Below are positions 1 through 9,246 of a stretch of DNA of 64,000 bases, piece by piece. A model generated the notes under the pieces. That model was not told where the DNA came from. It saw only the letters and a list, made by a program, of their open reading frames with translations, and ran no database searches. Both the position numbers and the translations under genes were made by a program. Location: the NCBI GenBank assembly GCA_902616145.1, contig CACMRM010000002.1:165726-229725 (forward strand), in the 5' to 3' direction. This DNA comes from an uncultured Pelagibacteraceae bacterium. Lineage in GTDB: Bacteria; Pseudomonadota; Alphaproteobacteria; Pelagibacterales; Pelagibacteraceae. Each line of letters starts with the position of its first letter. The first letter of the stretch is position 1.

Positions 1-1488
1 ATTGATCTTGTATATTCAATTGATGCGGGACAGAGATACTCAATCAATAAAATAACAACCAATGTTGATCCAGTTTTTGATAAAAAGATATTTTTTGAAT
101 TAAACGAAATTTATAAAGAATATATTGGTGAATATTATTCGCCTTTTAAGATTAAGGATCTTTTAGAAGAAATTGACTCTATTATAGAAAAAAATAATCT
201 ACAATTTGTCGAACACAATGTGGAGGAAATATTGAACAAAAATAATATTGAAATAAAATTCAATATTTTTGAAGGAGAAAGAACACTAGTAGAAAGAATA
301 AATATTTTTGGGAACACAATTACTAATGAAAGCGTAATTAGAGGAGAACTTTTAATAGATGAGGGAGACCCTTTTACAAAATTAGGACTAGAAAAATCAA
401 TTTCAAATTTAAAATCAAGAAAATTATTTGGTAAAGTGAATTCAGAAGTTGTAGATGGAACCAAAAAAAATTTGAAAAGTATTAATATTAATGTGGAAGA
501 AATGGCGACTGGTGAGATAAGTGCAGGCGCAGGTATAGGTACAAATGGTGGAAGTTTTGCTTTCAATATTACTGAAAATAATTGGCTCGGTGAAGGAAAA
601 AAAGTAAACTTTGAAGTAGAGGTAGACGAGGAGTCTTTAGCTGGAACCTTAAATTATTTAAATCCGAATTATGATTTTTTGGGAAATTCATTAAATTATT
701 CTATTAGCAGTGTGTCTAACGATAAACCTGATCAAGGATACGAAAATAGAATAATTTCAGCAGGTGTAGGTACCTCTTTTGAGCAATACAAAAACCTCTA
801 CGCGTCACTTGGATTAAACGCTTCTTACGATGATTTAACTACTAACTCATCTGCGTCGTCATCATTGAAAAAACAAGCAGGCGAGTTTAGTGAAATATCT
901 GGTAATTACGGTTTTAGCCTTGATAACAGAGATAGAACTTTCATGCCAACTAGCGGTAACATAATAACTTTTAGACAAACACTGCCGTTGTTTGCAGATA
1001 AAAAATTCATCGCAAACACTTTAAGTGCAAGTGCATATAAATCTATAACTGAAAATGTTATCGGTGCTTCGAAATTTTATTTTTCTGCAATAAATGGAGT
1101 AGACGATAACGTTAGACTGAGCAAAAGAACAGGCTTAAGCTCAAAAAGATTGAGAGGATTTGAAAAAAATAAAATTGGTCCAAGAGACGGCAAAGATCAT
1201 GTTGGTGGAAATTATTCTGCTGCCTTGAATTTTGAGGCCAACTTGCCAAATCTTTTGCCAGACTCCACTAATATGGACGTAGGCTTATTTCTTGATTTTG
1301 GTAATGTATGGGGCGTTGATTATGATAGTTCTTTACCAAACAGTAATAAGGTGAGATCTTCAACAGGAGTAGCAGCCAGCTGGATCTCTCCTGTAGGACC
1401 TATGACGTTTATTTTATCAACAAATTTATCAAAAGCGCCAACAGACGAAACTGAAAGTTTTAATTTTAGTTTAGGAACAACTTTTTAG
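1..1488 (+). CDS. bamA: Outer membrane protein assembly factor BamA (5'-truncated by window edge)
   Basis: Omp85-family barrel that folds and inserts outer-membrane proteins as the core of the BAM complex. The frame is open from base 1, so about 495 C-terminal residues are visible and the N-terminal POTRA domains lie upstream; the ATG at 220 is internal. A POTRA-type unit is seen near bases 280-490 (hallmark GNTITNESVIR), followed from about base 500 by the barrel with many alternating GxG/aromatic strands, for example SLDNRDRTFMPTSG, typical of Omp85. The protein ends in Phe (SLGTTF), the usual outer-membrane C-terminal signature. The downstream chaperone and lipid A genes form the classic bamA-skp-lpxD-fabZ-lpxA order. 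The identity is secure. Confidence 0.95.
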   Translation: MDLVYSIDAGQRYSINKITTNVDPVFDKKIFFELNEIYKEYIGEYYSPFKIKDLLEEIDSIIEKNNLQFVEHNVEEILNKNNIEIKFNIFEGERTLVERINIFGNTITNESVIRGELLIDEGDPFTKLGLEKSISNLKSRKLFGKVNSEVVDGTKKNLKSININVEEMATGEISAGAGIGTNGGSFAFNITENNWLGEGKKVNFEVEVDEESLAGTLNYLNPNYDFLGNSLNYSISSVSNDKPDQGYENRIISAGVGTSFEQYKNLYASLGLNASYDDLTTNSSASSSLKKQAGEFSEISGNYGFSLDNRDRTFMPTSGNIITFRQTLPLFADKKFIANTLSASAYKSITENVIGASKFYFSAINGVDDNVRLSKRTGLSSKRLRGFEKNKIGPRDGKDHVGGNYSAALNFEANLPNLLPDSTNMDVGLFLDFGNVWGVDYDSSLPNSNKVRSSTGVAASWISPVGPMTFILSTNLSKAPTDETESFNFSLGTTF

Positions 1489-1491
1489 TTT

Positions 1492-2016
1492 ATGAAAAAG
1501 ATTAAAATTATCTCAATATTGTTAAGTTTTTTAATCTTAACACCCAATAATCTTTTAGCTTCAACTACTTACTATTTGGATTTTAAATATATTTTAAATG
1601 AGAGTGATGCCGGAAAAAAAGCTCAAAACGAATTAAAAAAAAAATTAAACGATGGAATTAAATCCTCTAAGAAAAAAGAAAAATCGCTGCAAGAGGAAGA
1701 AAAAAAAATAATCCAACAAAAAAAAATTATTTCTGCTGAAGAGTATAAAAAAAAACTTCAATCTCTCAGAACTAAAGTCTCTAGTTTGCAAAAGGAAAGA
1801 AATAGCTTGCTAGAGAATGTTGGGAGACAGAGAGCTAAAGCAAGAAATGAATTATTAAAAAATTTAAACCCAATAATTAGAGAATATATGAAAACAAAAA
1901 ATATTAAGATCGTGATGGACAAAAAAAGTTTGATACTTGCAGATGAGTCTTTAGATATTACCAAAGATATTATAAAGCTATTAAATGATAAAATTAAGTC
2001 AATAAAATTAAACTAA
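1492..2016 (+). CDS. skp: OmpH/Skp-family periplasmic chaperone
   Basis: Periplasmic holdase that keeps unfolded outer-membrane proteins soluble on their way to BamA. The 174-aa length fits the family. Residues 1-24 form a signal peptide (Lys start, hydrophobic core, LLAS end). The middle, about residues 40-115, is highly charged and Lys/Glu-rich, as expected of the long coiled-coil tentacles. The C-terminal part contains a conserved-looking [14 protein letters not shown] strand pair of the trimerisation body. It starts 3 bp after the bamA stop, so the two are probably translated together. Sequence conservation in this family is weak; the call rests on length, architecture and position. Confidence 0.85.
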   Translation: MKKIKIISILLSFLILTPNNLLASTTYYLDFKYILNESDAGKKAQNELKKKLNDGIKSSKKKEKSLQEEEKKIIQQKKIISAEEYKKKLQSLRTKVSSLQKERNSLLENVGRQRAKARNELLKNLNPIIREYMKTKNIKIVMDKKSLILADESLDITKDIIKLLNDKIKSIKLN

Positions 2017-2024
2017 AAAGTTTA

Positions 2025-2996
2025 ATGGAAAACAAATCAATTATTTTTTTTGAAAATAAAAAATATTCTATTAAAAAACTATTTCCTAAAAATACTTTTA
2101 AAAAGAATTCTGTCATTAATTTCGTAAAATCTTTAAACAATGCAAAGCAAAATGATCTTACTTTTTATGACTCCAAAAATTATTTTAAATTAGCCAATTC
2201 AACCAAAGCCTCATATTGTATAACTACTAAAAAGTTAGCAGACGACTTACCCCAAAATGTTGAAAAAATAATAGTAAAAAACGTTTTATTTGAATTAGCG
2301 AAAATACTTAAGAAAATTTTTCCTACCGCAGATATCGATTATCCTGATCTAACAGTAAAAAAACCTTTATCTAAAAATTTCAAGTTTGTTAAATTTGGTA
2401 ATAATGTTTTAATTGGTAATAAAGTAAAAATTGGTAAAAATTCGATTATTGGATCAAATACTATAATTGAAAATAAAGTTATGATAGGAAATAATTGTAT
2501 TATTGGCTCGGGGGTTGTTATTAAAAACTCAATTATTGGAAACAATGTTATTATTCAAGATGGATGCAAAATTGGTCAAAAAGGATTTGGTTTTATACCT
2601 GTACCAGGAGAAAATATAAAATTTCCTCACATAGGAAGAGTGGTAATAGAAGATAAAGTTGAGATAGGATCTAATTGTACTATTGATCGTGGATCTGTAG
2701 ATGATACTAAAATTGGATCAAACTCGTACTTGGACAATCAAGTGCATATTGCTCATAATGTTAAAATTGGATCTGATTGCATGATTGCAGGTCAAGTAGG
2801 ATTTGCCGGGAGCTCAATCATTGGTAATAAAGTTTCTATTGGTGGTCAAGCCGGTATATCAGGACATTTAAAGATTGGAAATAATGTTAAGATTGGCGGT
2901 GGTAGTGGAGTGGTAAAAGATATCGAGGATAACCAAATAGTAATGGGATATCCTGCTGTTCCTTTTCGCCAATTTTTAAAAGATAAAAAAAAATGA
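2025..2996 (+). CDS. lpxD: UDP-3-O-(3-hydroxyacyl)glucosamine N-acyltransferase LpxD
   Basis: Third step of lipid A synthesis: transfers a 3-hydroxyacyl chain from ACP to the 2-amino group of UDP-3-O-acylglucosamine in the cytoplasm. The 323-aa length is typical. The N-terminal ~100 residues form the uridine-binding domain; residues ~115-300 are a left-handed beta-helix of hexapeptide repeats ([20 protein letters not shown]). The motif HIAHNVKIG carries the expected catalytic His pair, and GQKGFGFIP matches the LpxD hallmark. Eight bases separate it from skp and it overlaps fabZ by 4 bases (ATGA), so it is in the same operon. Confidence 0.96.
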   Translation: MENKSIIFFENKKYSIKKLFPKNTFKKNSVINFVKSLNNAKQNDLTFYDSKNYFKLANSTKASYCITTKKLADDLPQNVEKIIVKNVLFELAKILKKIFPTADIDYPDLTVKKPLSKNFKFVKFGNNVLIGNKVKIGKNSIIGSNTIIENKVMIGNNCIIGSGVVIKNSIIGNNVIIQDGCKIGQKGFGFIPVPGENIKFPHIGRVVIEDKVEIGSNCTIDRGSVDDTKIGSNSYLDNQVHIAHNVKIGSDCMIAGQVGFAGSSIIGNKVSIGGQAGISGHLKIGNNVKIGGGSGVVKDIEDNQIVMGYPAVPFRQFLKDKKK

Positions 2997-3448
2997 GTGA
3001 AAGCGAAATAGATAAAAAAAAAATTGAGAGTTTGTTACCTCATCGGGAACCTATGTTGCTTATAGACAAGCTTACTAAAATTGTTCCTTTAAAATCAGCT
3101 ACTGCAATAATGAATGTTAAGAAGAATGGTTTTTATGTACAAGGTCACTTTCCTGGCCAGCCAGTTATGCCAGGAGTTTTAATCGTCGAAGCATTTGGCC
3201 AAGCAGCTGCTGCATTGACCGCCCACGGTATAGATCCTAAAGAATACGAGAATAAATTAGTTTTTTTAATGAGTGTTGAAAAAGCAAGATTTAGAAATCC
3301 TGTTATACCTGACTGTGAATTACATTTAGAAATAGAAGCTATCAGATCTCATGGAAGAGTATGGAAATATAAAGGTATAGCTAAGGTTAATGGAAAGAAA
3401 ATGGCAGATGCAGAGTGGTCAGCAACTATAGTGGAAAAAAAACAATGA
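2993..3448 (+). CDS. fabZ: 3-hydroxyacyl-ACP dehydratase FabZ
   Basis: Hot-dog-fold dehydratase of type II fatty acid synthesis: 3-hydroxyacyl-ACP to trans-2-enoyl-ACP. It competes with the Lpx acyltransferases for hydroxyacyl-ACP, which explains its place between lpxD and lpxA. At 151 aa it has the motif [17 protein letters not shown] with catalytic His52 and Glu66, and the N-terminal [12 protein letters not shown] signature. The start ATG overlaps the lpxD stop, and the stop overlaps the lpxA ATG. Confidence 0.97.
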   Translation: MSESEIDKKKIESLLPHREPMLLIDKLTKIVPLKSATAIMNVKKNGFYVQGHFPGQPVMPGVLIVEAFGQAAAALTAHGIDPKEYENKLVFLMSVEKARFRNPVIPDCELHLEIEAIRSHGRVWKYKGIAKVNGKKMADAEWSATIVEKKQ

Positions 3449-4224
3449 TTCACAACTCTAGCGAAATTAATAAAAAAGCAAAAATAGGTAAAAATGTTAA
3501 AATTGGCCCTTTTTGTTATGTAGGACCCGATGTGATTTTATCTGATGATGTTGAATTAGTCTCAAATGTTCATATAGAAGGCAACACATTTATAGGAGCA
3601 GGAACAAAAATTTTTCCTTTTGCTAGCATAGGTACTCAACCACAAGACTTAAAATATAAAAATGAAAAAAATAGTTTGTCTATAGGTCAAAACAATATAA
3701 TAAGAGAATATGTTACTATTAACCCCGGTACTCAAGGCGGTGGTTCTAAAACAGTAGTTGGCAATGATTGTCTTTTCATGATTTCATCTCACGTAGCTCA
3801 TGATTGTAATATTGGAAATAATGTAATTGTTGCAAACAATGTTCCATTAGGTGGGCACGTGACCATAGAAGATTCAGTTGTCATAGGTGGTAACTCTGCA
3901 GTTCAACAATTCACTCGAATAGGTAGATTAGCTATGATTGGCGGAATGACAGGAGTATTAAAAGATGTAATTCCATTCGGATTATCTGTTGGTAATAGAA
4001 ATTATTTACAGGGCCTTAATTTAATAGGATTAAGAAGAAAAAAATACGACAATAAAAAAATTATAGGACTTGATAAAGCGTATAAAGAAATTTTTTCTTC
4101 AAAAAACTTATATCAAAACCTTACTAAGATTAATGGCGCTTATAGAGACAATGAATTAGTGAATGAGGTGGTTAAATTTATTGAGAAAGATAAAAAACGA
4201 CCAATTTGCTCACCACAAAGTTAA
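3445..4224 (+). CDS. lpxA: UDP-N-acetylglucosamine acyltransferase LpxA
   Basis: First committed step of lipid A synthesis: 3-O-acylation of UDP-GlcNAc from hydroxyacyl-ACP. From the ATG at 3445 the protein is 259 aa, the family norm. An upstream in-frame start at 3415 would add ten non-homologous residues inside fabZ, and the 4-base ATGA overlap favours 3445. Hexapeptide beta-helix repeats run to about residue 190, followed by a helical C-terminal domain. The catalytic His lies in SSHVAHDC. Overlap with fabZ indicates coupled translation. Confidence 0.96.
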   Translation: MIHNSSEINKKAKIGKNVKIGPFCYVGPDVILSDDVELVSNVHIEGNTFIGAGTKIFPFASIGTQPQDLKYKNEKNSLSIGQNNIIREYVTINPGTQGGGSKTVVGNDCLFMISSHVAHDCNIGNNVIVANNVPLGGHVTIEDSVVIGGNSAVQQFTRIGRLAMIGGMTGVLKDVIPFGLSVGNRNYLQGLNLIGLRRKKYDNKKIIGLDKAYKEIFSSKNLYQNLTKINGAYRDNELVNEVVKFIEKDKKRPICSPQS

Positions 4225-4231
4225 ATAATTT

Positions 4232-5023
4232 ATGATTGGGCTCATTTTTGGAGAGACAGAATTTCCAAAATATATTTTAAAAAAGATCAAAAAAAAATAT
4301 AAATATATTATTATCGATTTAACAAAAAAAAAAATATTTAAGAAAGATAAAAATTCTTATTCCGTATCTATTGGACAATTTGGAAAGATTTTATCTATTT
4401 TAAAATCAAATAGATGCAAAAAAGTTTTGTTCGCAGGAAAAGTTTCGAAACCAAATTTAAAGTCAATAAAACTTGACTTAAAAGGAATTTTTTATATGCC
4501 TAAAATATTAAAAAGTTCAAAATTGGGAGACGCAGCAATACTAAAACAAATTATTAAAATATTTAAGACTGAGAAAATTCAAACTTTAAGCTCTAATAAA
4601 TTTACTCCCGAGATCAGTTTATCAAAAGGTAATTACACGATTTCTAAACCAAATATTTCTGATAAAAAAGATATTTATTGTGGAGAAAAAGCTTTGAAAA
4701 AATCTGGGAATTATAATTATACTCAAGGTGTAGTTTGTAGAAATAATAAAGTAGTGAGTTTGGAAGGTAGAGGGGGGACAAAAAAAATGATAAAAAAAGT
4801 CAAAAAAATTAACAAATCTCTAAATGGTGTATTAATTAAGTTTCCCAAAAAAAAACAGGATTTAAGAGTAGATCTCCCAACTGTAGGATTGCAAACTCTA
4901 AAACAATGTAAATCAGCAGGTTTAAAAGGAATAGTTTTAAAACATAGGTTAAATATTTTTTTAGACAAGAGACAAAGTATTCAATTCGCAAATAAAAACA
5001 AAATGTTTATCCTTATTAAATGA
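4232..5023 (+). CDS. lpxI: UDP-2,3-diacylglucosamine pyrophosphatase LpxI
   Basis: Hydrolyses UDP-2,3-diacylglucosamine to lipid X and UMP. LpxI (formerly DUF1009) is the alphaproteobacterial replacement for LpxH. It is 263 aa. The N-terminal GLIFGETEFPKYI segment corresponds to the nucleotide-binding start of the family, and the C-terminal half contains the conserved GRGGTKKMI and DLPTVGLQTLK stretches, where the family has an AEGTD-type loop and a D-PT-G motif. It sits 7 bp after lpxA, the usual alphaproteobacterial position. Very Lys-rich. The call is supported by both motif and context. Confidence 0.9.
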   Translation: MIGLIFGETEFPKYILKKIKKKYKYIIIDLTKKKIFKKDKNSYSVSIGQFGKILSILKSNRCKKVLFAGKVSKPNLKSIKLDLKGIFYMPKILKSSKLGDAAILKQIIKIFKTEKIQTLSSNKFTPEISLSKGNYTISKPNISDKKDIYCGEKALKKSGNYNYTQGVVCRNNKVVSLEGRGGTKKMIKKVKKINKSLNGVLIKFPKKKQDLRVDLPTVGLQTLKQCKSAGLKGIVLKHRLNIFLDKRQSIQFANKNKMFILIK

Positions 5024-6075
5024 AAAAAATTATAATTATTTGTATAATCTCTTTTACAAATCTCTATGCTGATGATTTTAAATTAGAAAAAGTTATTAAA
5101 GGATTCGAAAGACCTTGGAGCTTAGCTTTTATCGATGAGGAAAATTTAATTATTACCGAAAAGTCCGGATATATTAAATTAGTCGACATAGATAAAAATA
5201 AGATTCATAATATACAACATAATTTAAATGTTTTAGAGGACGGTCAAGGCGGTTTGCTTGATGTACTTTACCAAAATGGTGTCGTTTTTGTTTCTTACTC
5301 AGAAAATAGACTTAGCGGAATGTCAAGTACTTCAGTGGCAAAAGCAAACTTTAATAAAAAAAAACTCTATTTTAAAAATATTTTTCGTGCTGAACCACCA
5401 ATAAATTCTGGTTATCATTTTGGTTCTAGATTAGCGATTAAAGATAATCACTTATATGTAACTGCTGGTGAAAGAGGTCAAGGCATGATTGCACAAGATT
5501 TTACAAAACATCCTGGGAGTATAATTAGAATAAAATTAGATGGTTCTATACCTAAGGATAACCCAAAATTCATAAACAGACAGGATTGGCTTCCAGAAAT
5601 TTATCAAATCGGAGTAAGAAACCCTCAAGGAATGTCTCTCTCACCATATGATAATAAAATTTATTTGACGAATCATGGAGCTAGGGGCGGGGATTGGTTT
5701 GGCACAGCAAATTTTGGGGAAAATTATGGATGGAAAATTTTAGGATGGGGAGGAATTAATTATTCAGGGACTAAAATTGGACCTAAATGGAAACCGGGAT
5801 TTACAAAAGCAATAAAATATTGGGTACCCTCTATAGCTGTTAGTGCAATGTTAATTTACGAAGGTGAAACTTTTAAAGAATGGAATGGTGATGCTCTGAT
5901 TGCATCACTAAAAGACCAATCATTGAGAAAAATAAAATTTAATAAAAAAAAATTTGTTAATGAAAAAATTATTTTTCAAGGAAATATTGGCAGGATTAGG
6001 GATATAAAAAAAAATAAAATAGGTGATCTTTACTTGTTATCAGATAAAGGTGAACTTTGGAGAATGTATAAGTGA
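5020..6075 (+). CDS. PQQ-dependent aldose/sorbosone-type dehydrogenase, periplasmic
   Basis: Six-bladed beta-propeller of the soluble glucose dehydrogenase / YliI-Asd family, which oxidises aldoses to lactones with PQQ in the periplasm. Residues 1-17 are a short signal peptide (ends LYAD). Family motifs are visible: GFERPWSLAF at residues 29-38, GLLDV, YHFGSRL, the RIKLDGSIPKDNP blade motif, and QIGVRNPQGMSLSP with HGARGGDWFG near the active site. The 351-aa length is normal. It overlaps lpxI by 4 bases and lpxB by 4 bases, so it is co-transcribed with lipid A genes although it has no known role there. Substrate unknown; whether this organism has PQQ cannot be seen here. Confidence 0.85.
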   Translation: MKKIIIICIISFTNLYADDFKLEKVIKGFERPWSLAFIDEENLIITEKSGYIKLVDIDKNKIHNIQHNLNVLEDGQGGLLDVLYQNGVVFVSYSENRLSGMSSTSVAKANFNKKKLYFKNIFRAEPPINSGYHFGSRLAIKDNHLYVTAGERGQGMIAQDFTKHPGSIIRIKLDGSIPKDNPKFINRQDWLPEIYQIGVRNPQGMSLSPYDNKIYLTNHGARGGDWFGTANFGENYGWKILGWGGINYSGTKIGPKWKPGFTKAIKYWVPSIAVSAMLIYEGETFKEWNGDALIASLKDQSLRKIKFNKKKFVNEKIIFQGNIGRIRDIKKNKIGDLYLLSDKGELWRMYK

Positions 6076-7202
6076 AAAAAATATTTATTCTTACAGGTGA
6101 ACCCTCTGGAGATAAATTAGCATCAAAAGTAATTCAAGAATTAAAAAAAAATAATTCGCAAATTGAATATTTAAGTGTGGGAGGTGAAAATTTAAAAGCA
6201 TTAGGAATAAAATCAATTTATGATTTAAATGACATAACCTATATAGGATTTACAAATGTGATTAAAAATATATTCAAAATTAATAGAAAAATTAATGAAA
6301 CTGTAAAAGCTATAAAAGATTTTGATCCTAATATTTTATTTACAGTTGATAGCCCTGATTTTACTTTAAGAGTTGCTGAACGTGTAAAAAAACTAAATCC
6401 TAATATAAAAACAATCCATTATGTTGCGCCACAAGTATGGGTTTGGAGAGAGGGAAGGGTCAAAAAAATTAAAAAGTTTATTGACCACATATTATTATTA
6501 TTTAATTTTGAAAAATCGTATTTTGATAAAGAGAATATGAGCAATGAGTTTGTGGGACACCCTTTGTTAGATGAAACTTTAGAAAGTAAAATTGATATCA
6601 ATCAACTATTTGAAAAAAATAAAGCATTAATATCAGTTTTTCCAGGAAGTAGAGTATCTGAAATTGATGTCTTAATGCCTGTCCTTTTAGATTTTGTAAA
6701 ATTAATGAATAATAATTACCAAGATTTTATTTATATATTTCATTCAACAAAACAACATTATGATTTAATACAATCGCACATAAAATCTCAAAATATAAGT
6801 AATTGTGAAATTATTAGTGATGAAAAAATAAAGTCTCACACTTTAAAGAAATCTGTATTTGCAGTTGCTAAATCTGGCACAATTTCACTTGAAATTTGTA
6901 AATCTAAAGTTCCATCTATCATTCTCTATAAAATGAATTTTTTTAATTATTTAATCGTAAGGTCTTTGGTGAAGGTAAAATTTGCAAATATTATTAATAT
7001 TGCAGCAGGAAAAGAAGTAATACCTGAATTACTCCAAACAAAATGTAATCCAAAAGATTTATTCAAAGCTGTAAGTTCTTTTATTGATAATCCAAGTAAA
7101 ATTAAGGAGCAGGTTGAAAAAACTCAATCGATATTAAATACATTTAAAACTGATATCTCCTCATCAAAACTTGCAAGTAAAGCTTTGAGTAAATATCTAT
7201 AA
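6072..7202 (+). CDS. lpxB: Lipid-A-disaccharide synthase LpxB
   Basis: GT19 glycosyltransferase that joins lipid X and UDP-2,3-diacylglucosamine into the lipid A disaccharide at the inner face of the cytoplasmic membrane. Starts with GTG at 6072, overlapping the stop of the previous gene (GTGA). N-terminal motif TGEPSGDKLASKVI, then YVAPQVWVWREGRVKKI and FVGHPLLDE, and C-terminal FPGSRVSEI and AKSGTISLEICKSKVP, all LpxB hallmarks. The 376-aa length is usual. It closes the lpx operon; the next genes run in the opposite direction. Confidence 0.96.
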   Translation: MKKIFILTGEPSGDKLASKVIQELKKNNSQIEYLSVGGENLKALGIKSIYDLNDITYIGFTNVIKNIFKINRKINETVKAIKDFDPNILFTVDSPDFTLRVAERVKKLNPNIKTIHYVAPQVWVWREGRVKKIKKFIDHILLLFNFEKSYFDKENMSNEFVGHPLLDETLESKIDINQLFEKNKALISVFPGSRVSEIDVLMPVLLDFVKLMNNNYQDFIYIFHSTKQHYDLIQSHIKSQNISNCEIISDEKIKSHTLKKSVFAVAKSGTISLEICKSKVPSIILYKMNFFNYLIVRSLVKVKFANIINIAAGKEVIPELLQTKCNPKDLFKAVSSFIDNPSKIKEQVEKTQSILNTFKTDISSSKLASKALSKYL

Positions 7203-7203
7203 A

Positions 7204-8115
7204 TTATTGAAACCTTGCTTTTTTTAAAGCATCAGCGCATATCTTTTGGGCTAATATTGCTTCATCCATTAAGAGATTATTTTTACTTTCAATAAATTTT
7301 TTTAAACAATTTAAGTACGACTCCCTGTGTCTTACAGAAAAGTCATTATACAATTTCTTTTTGTTAGAAAAGTCGTCAGAATCTAGTAAAAATTTTTCAC
7401 CATGGACTCTAATTTTTTCAAAATTTCCTAACCTACACTTTCTACTGAATACGATCTCAACAATTATTCCATTCCTGAGTTTTAGATTAATTACTGCATC
7501 TGAGAAATCTCCTTTATTTAAAAAACTCTCAGAACTAATTGATTTTGAAATTACAATCATTTTCTTAGGTTTCGAATTACTCAACCAACAAGCCAAATCA
7601 AAAAAATGAAATCCTTTATCAAAAAAAAGACCTCCATTTCTTTTTGACAACTCAATATTATGATTGGCGGATCTAGATATAATTTGGATATAGTTAATTT
7701 TTTTTTTATACACTTTATTTTTTAAAGCAACATACTCTTTTGCATATCTACGATTTAAACCAACACAAAATTTGATTTTATGTTTTTTTATTAAGTTTTT
7801 AAGTCTGTTAAGGTTTTTATTATTATTTGTAATTGGTTTTTCACAATAGATCATTTTCTTGAACTTTATCAGTTTTTTTATGTAAAAATTATGTGTTGTT
7901 GTAGGTGATGCAATTATAAACAGTTCTATATCTTTTTTTTTTAATATACTATTGAAGTCTCTTGAAGTGTTACATTTAAATTTTTTGGATAGTCTTTTGC
8001 TAAGATTGTAATTTTTATCAAAAATATAGTTTAACGAAGTCTTTTTTATTTTTAACAAACTTTCACAATGAATTATACCAACTTTTGATAATCCTATAAC
8101 ACAGGATTTAATCAT
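7204..8115 (-). CDS. Gfo/Idh/MocA-family oxidoreductase (third of a tandem trio)
   Basis: NAD(P)-dependent dehydrogenase of the glucose-fructose oxidoreductase / inositol dehydrogenase family. 303 aa, shorter than the usual 330-390. The N-terminal Rossmann fold shows GLSKVGIIH in place of the ideal GxGxxG. The catalytic-lysine motif is present (YCEKPIT), and a GGLFFDKGFHFFDLACW segment corresponds to the substrate/active-site helix with Asp and His. Last gene of a tight minus-strand operon that begins at livF; it starts directly next to the preceding paralogue's stop. Substrate unknown, probably a sugar- or cyclitol-like polyol or its keto form. Confidence 0.85.
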   Translation of the reverse strand: MIKSCVIGLSKVGIIHCESLLKIKKTSLNYIFDKNYNLSKRLSKKFKCNTSRDFNSILKKKDIELFIIASPTTTHNFYIKKLIKFKKMIYCEKPITNNNKNLNRLKNLIKKHKIKFCVGLNRRYAKEYVALKNKVYKKKINYIQIISRSANHNIELSKRNGGLFFDKGFHFFDLACWLSNSKPKKMIVISKSISSESFLNKGDFSDAVINLKLRNGIIVEIVFSRKCRLGNFEKIRVHGEKFLLDSDDFSNKKKLYNDFSVRHRESYLNCLKKFIESKNNLLMDEAILAQKICADALKKARFQ

Positions 8116-9246
8116 TTAAAAAGCTACCCATTTTTTCTTGGATGATGACTTTACACATCCATCTATAAATCTTGCTGTAAGCAAACCTTCATATGCTGTT
8201 GGAAAATAAAACTTTTTCTTACTATTTTTTGAATTAATTTTTGATGCAATTTCTCTATATAAATTTGAAAAAGCACTCAAATATCCCTCAGGATGCCCGT
8301 ACTTAATTCTTGAAAAGTTTTTTGAGAAACTACTTTCATTAAAACCTCTTTCTAAAACTCTTGTAGCACCTTTAGCAGCATTAAATCTTAAATAGTTTGG
8401 ATCATTCTGCACCCATTCTAAACTTCCCATTGAACCAAATACTCTTATTCGTAATCCATAAACACCACCTTTAGCAGTAGTTGATGTCCAAAATAAACCC
8501 TTAGCTCCATTCTCGTAATTTATGAAAACTTGGGCGTTTGTATCAAATTTAATTTTTTTCGAATATTGCTTAATATCTGCAAATAAACTTTTCCCTTTTA
8601 GACCAGTGATGTAATTACATAAATGATATGCATGAGATCCTATTTCATTAAGTACGGTAGAAACTCCAGCTATTTTTTTGTCTAATTTCCATTTAAATAT
8701 TTTTTTTGCAGAAGCAGGAGTAACTTTTTTACCATTGGACCAGTCCTGAACATATTCAACATTAATATATTCTATATTTCCAAGTTTTTTATCTTCCACC
8801 AATTTTTTAGCATGTCTTACCATTGGGTATGCCGAATAATTGTGTGTTAGCCCGTAAACAATCTTTTTATGACTTTTAATTGTTTTATAAAGTTTTTTAG
8901 CTTGAGGTAGAGAACCTGCAAAAGGTTTATCAGATATTACATGAATATTATTTTTAATGAATAATTCCGCTATTTCTTGATGACTCCCCGGAGGCGTCAT
9001 AATCGCCACCACATCGATACCATTTTTAATTTTTTTTTCAGAATAGCAAAGATCTTTATAATTTTTATAACACCTGTTTTTGTTTATTCCCAAACTTGTT
9101 CCAAAAGATTGACTGATTTTATAATTTCTTGAAAAAACTCCTGCTACAATTTCATATTTATCATCAAATCTTGAGGCAATTCTATGTACATGACCAATCC
9201 AAGATCCAGGACCACCACCAATTATACCAAGTTTTAGTCTTTTCAT
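8116..9246 (-). CDS. Gfo/Idh/MocA-family oxidoreductase (second of trio)
   Basis: 376-aa NAD(P)-dependent oxidoreductase. Rossmann motif GIIGGGPGSWIGHVH at residues 7-21, catalytic-lysine motif with Asp replacing the usual Glu (SDKPFAG), and TPPGSHQEIA after strand 4. The C-terminal domain carries NEIGSHAYHLCNYI with the active-site His. The GGGxGSxIGxxHR start is characteristic of a branch often found in inositol/sugar catabolic clusters (family knowledge). It overlaps the upstream paralogue by 1 base and abuts the downstream one, so all three are co-translated. Exact substrate unknown. Confidence 0.87.
   Translation of the reverse strand: MKRLKLGIIGGGPGSWIGHVHRIASRFDDKYEIVAGVFSRNYKISQSFGTSLGINKNRCYKNYKDLCYSEKKIKNGIDVVAIMTPPGSHQEIAELFIKNNIHVISDKPFAGSLPQAKKLYKTIKSHKKIVYGLTHNYSAYPMVRHAKKLVEDKKLGNIEYINVEYVQDWSNGKKVTPASAKKIFKWKLDKKIAGVSTVLNEIGSHAYHLCNYITGLKGKSLFADIKQYSKKIKFDTNAQVFINYENGAKGLFWTSTTAKGGVYGLRIRVFGSMGSLEWVQNDPNYLRFNAAKGATRVLERGFNESSFSKNFSRIKYGHPEGYLSAFSNLYREIASKINSKNSKKKFYFPTAYEGLLTARFIDGCVKSSSKKKWVAF

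Noticed and set aside
220..1488. BamA starting at the ATG at 220
   Set aside because: The frame is open from base 1 and encodes POTRA-like sequence upstream.
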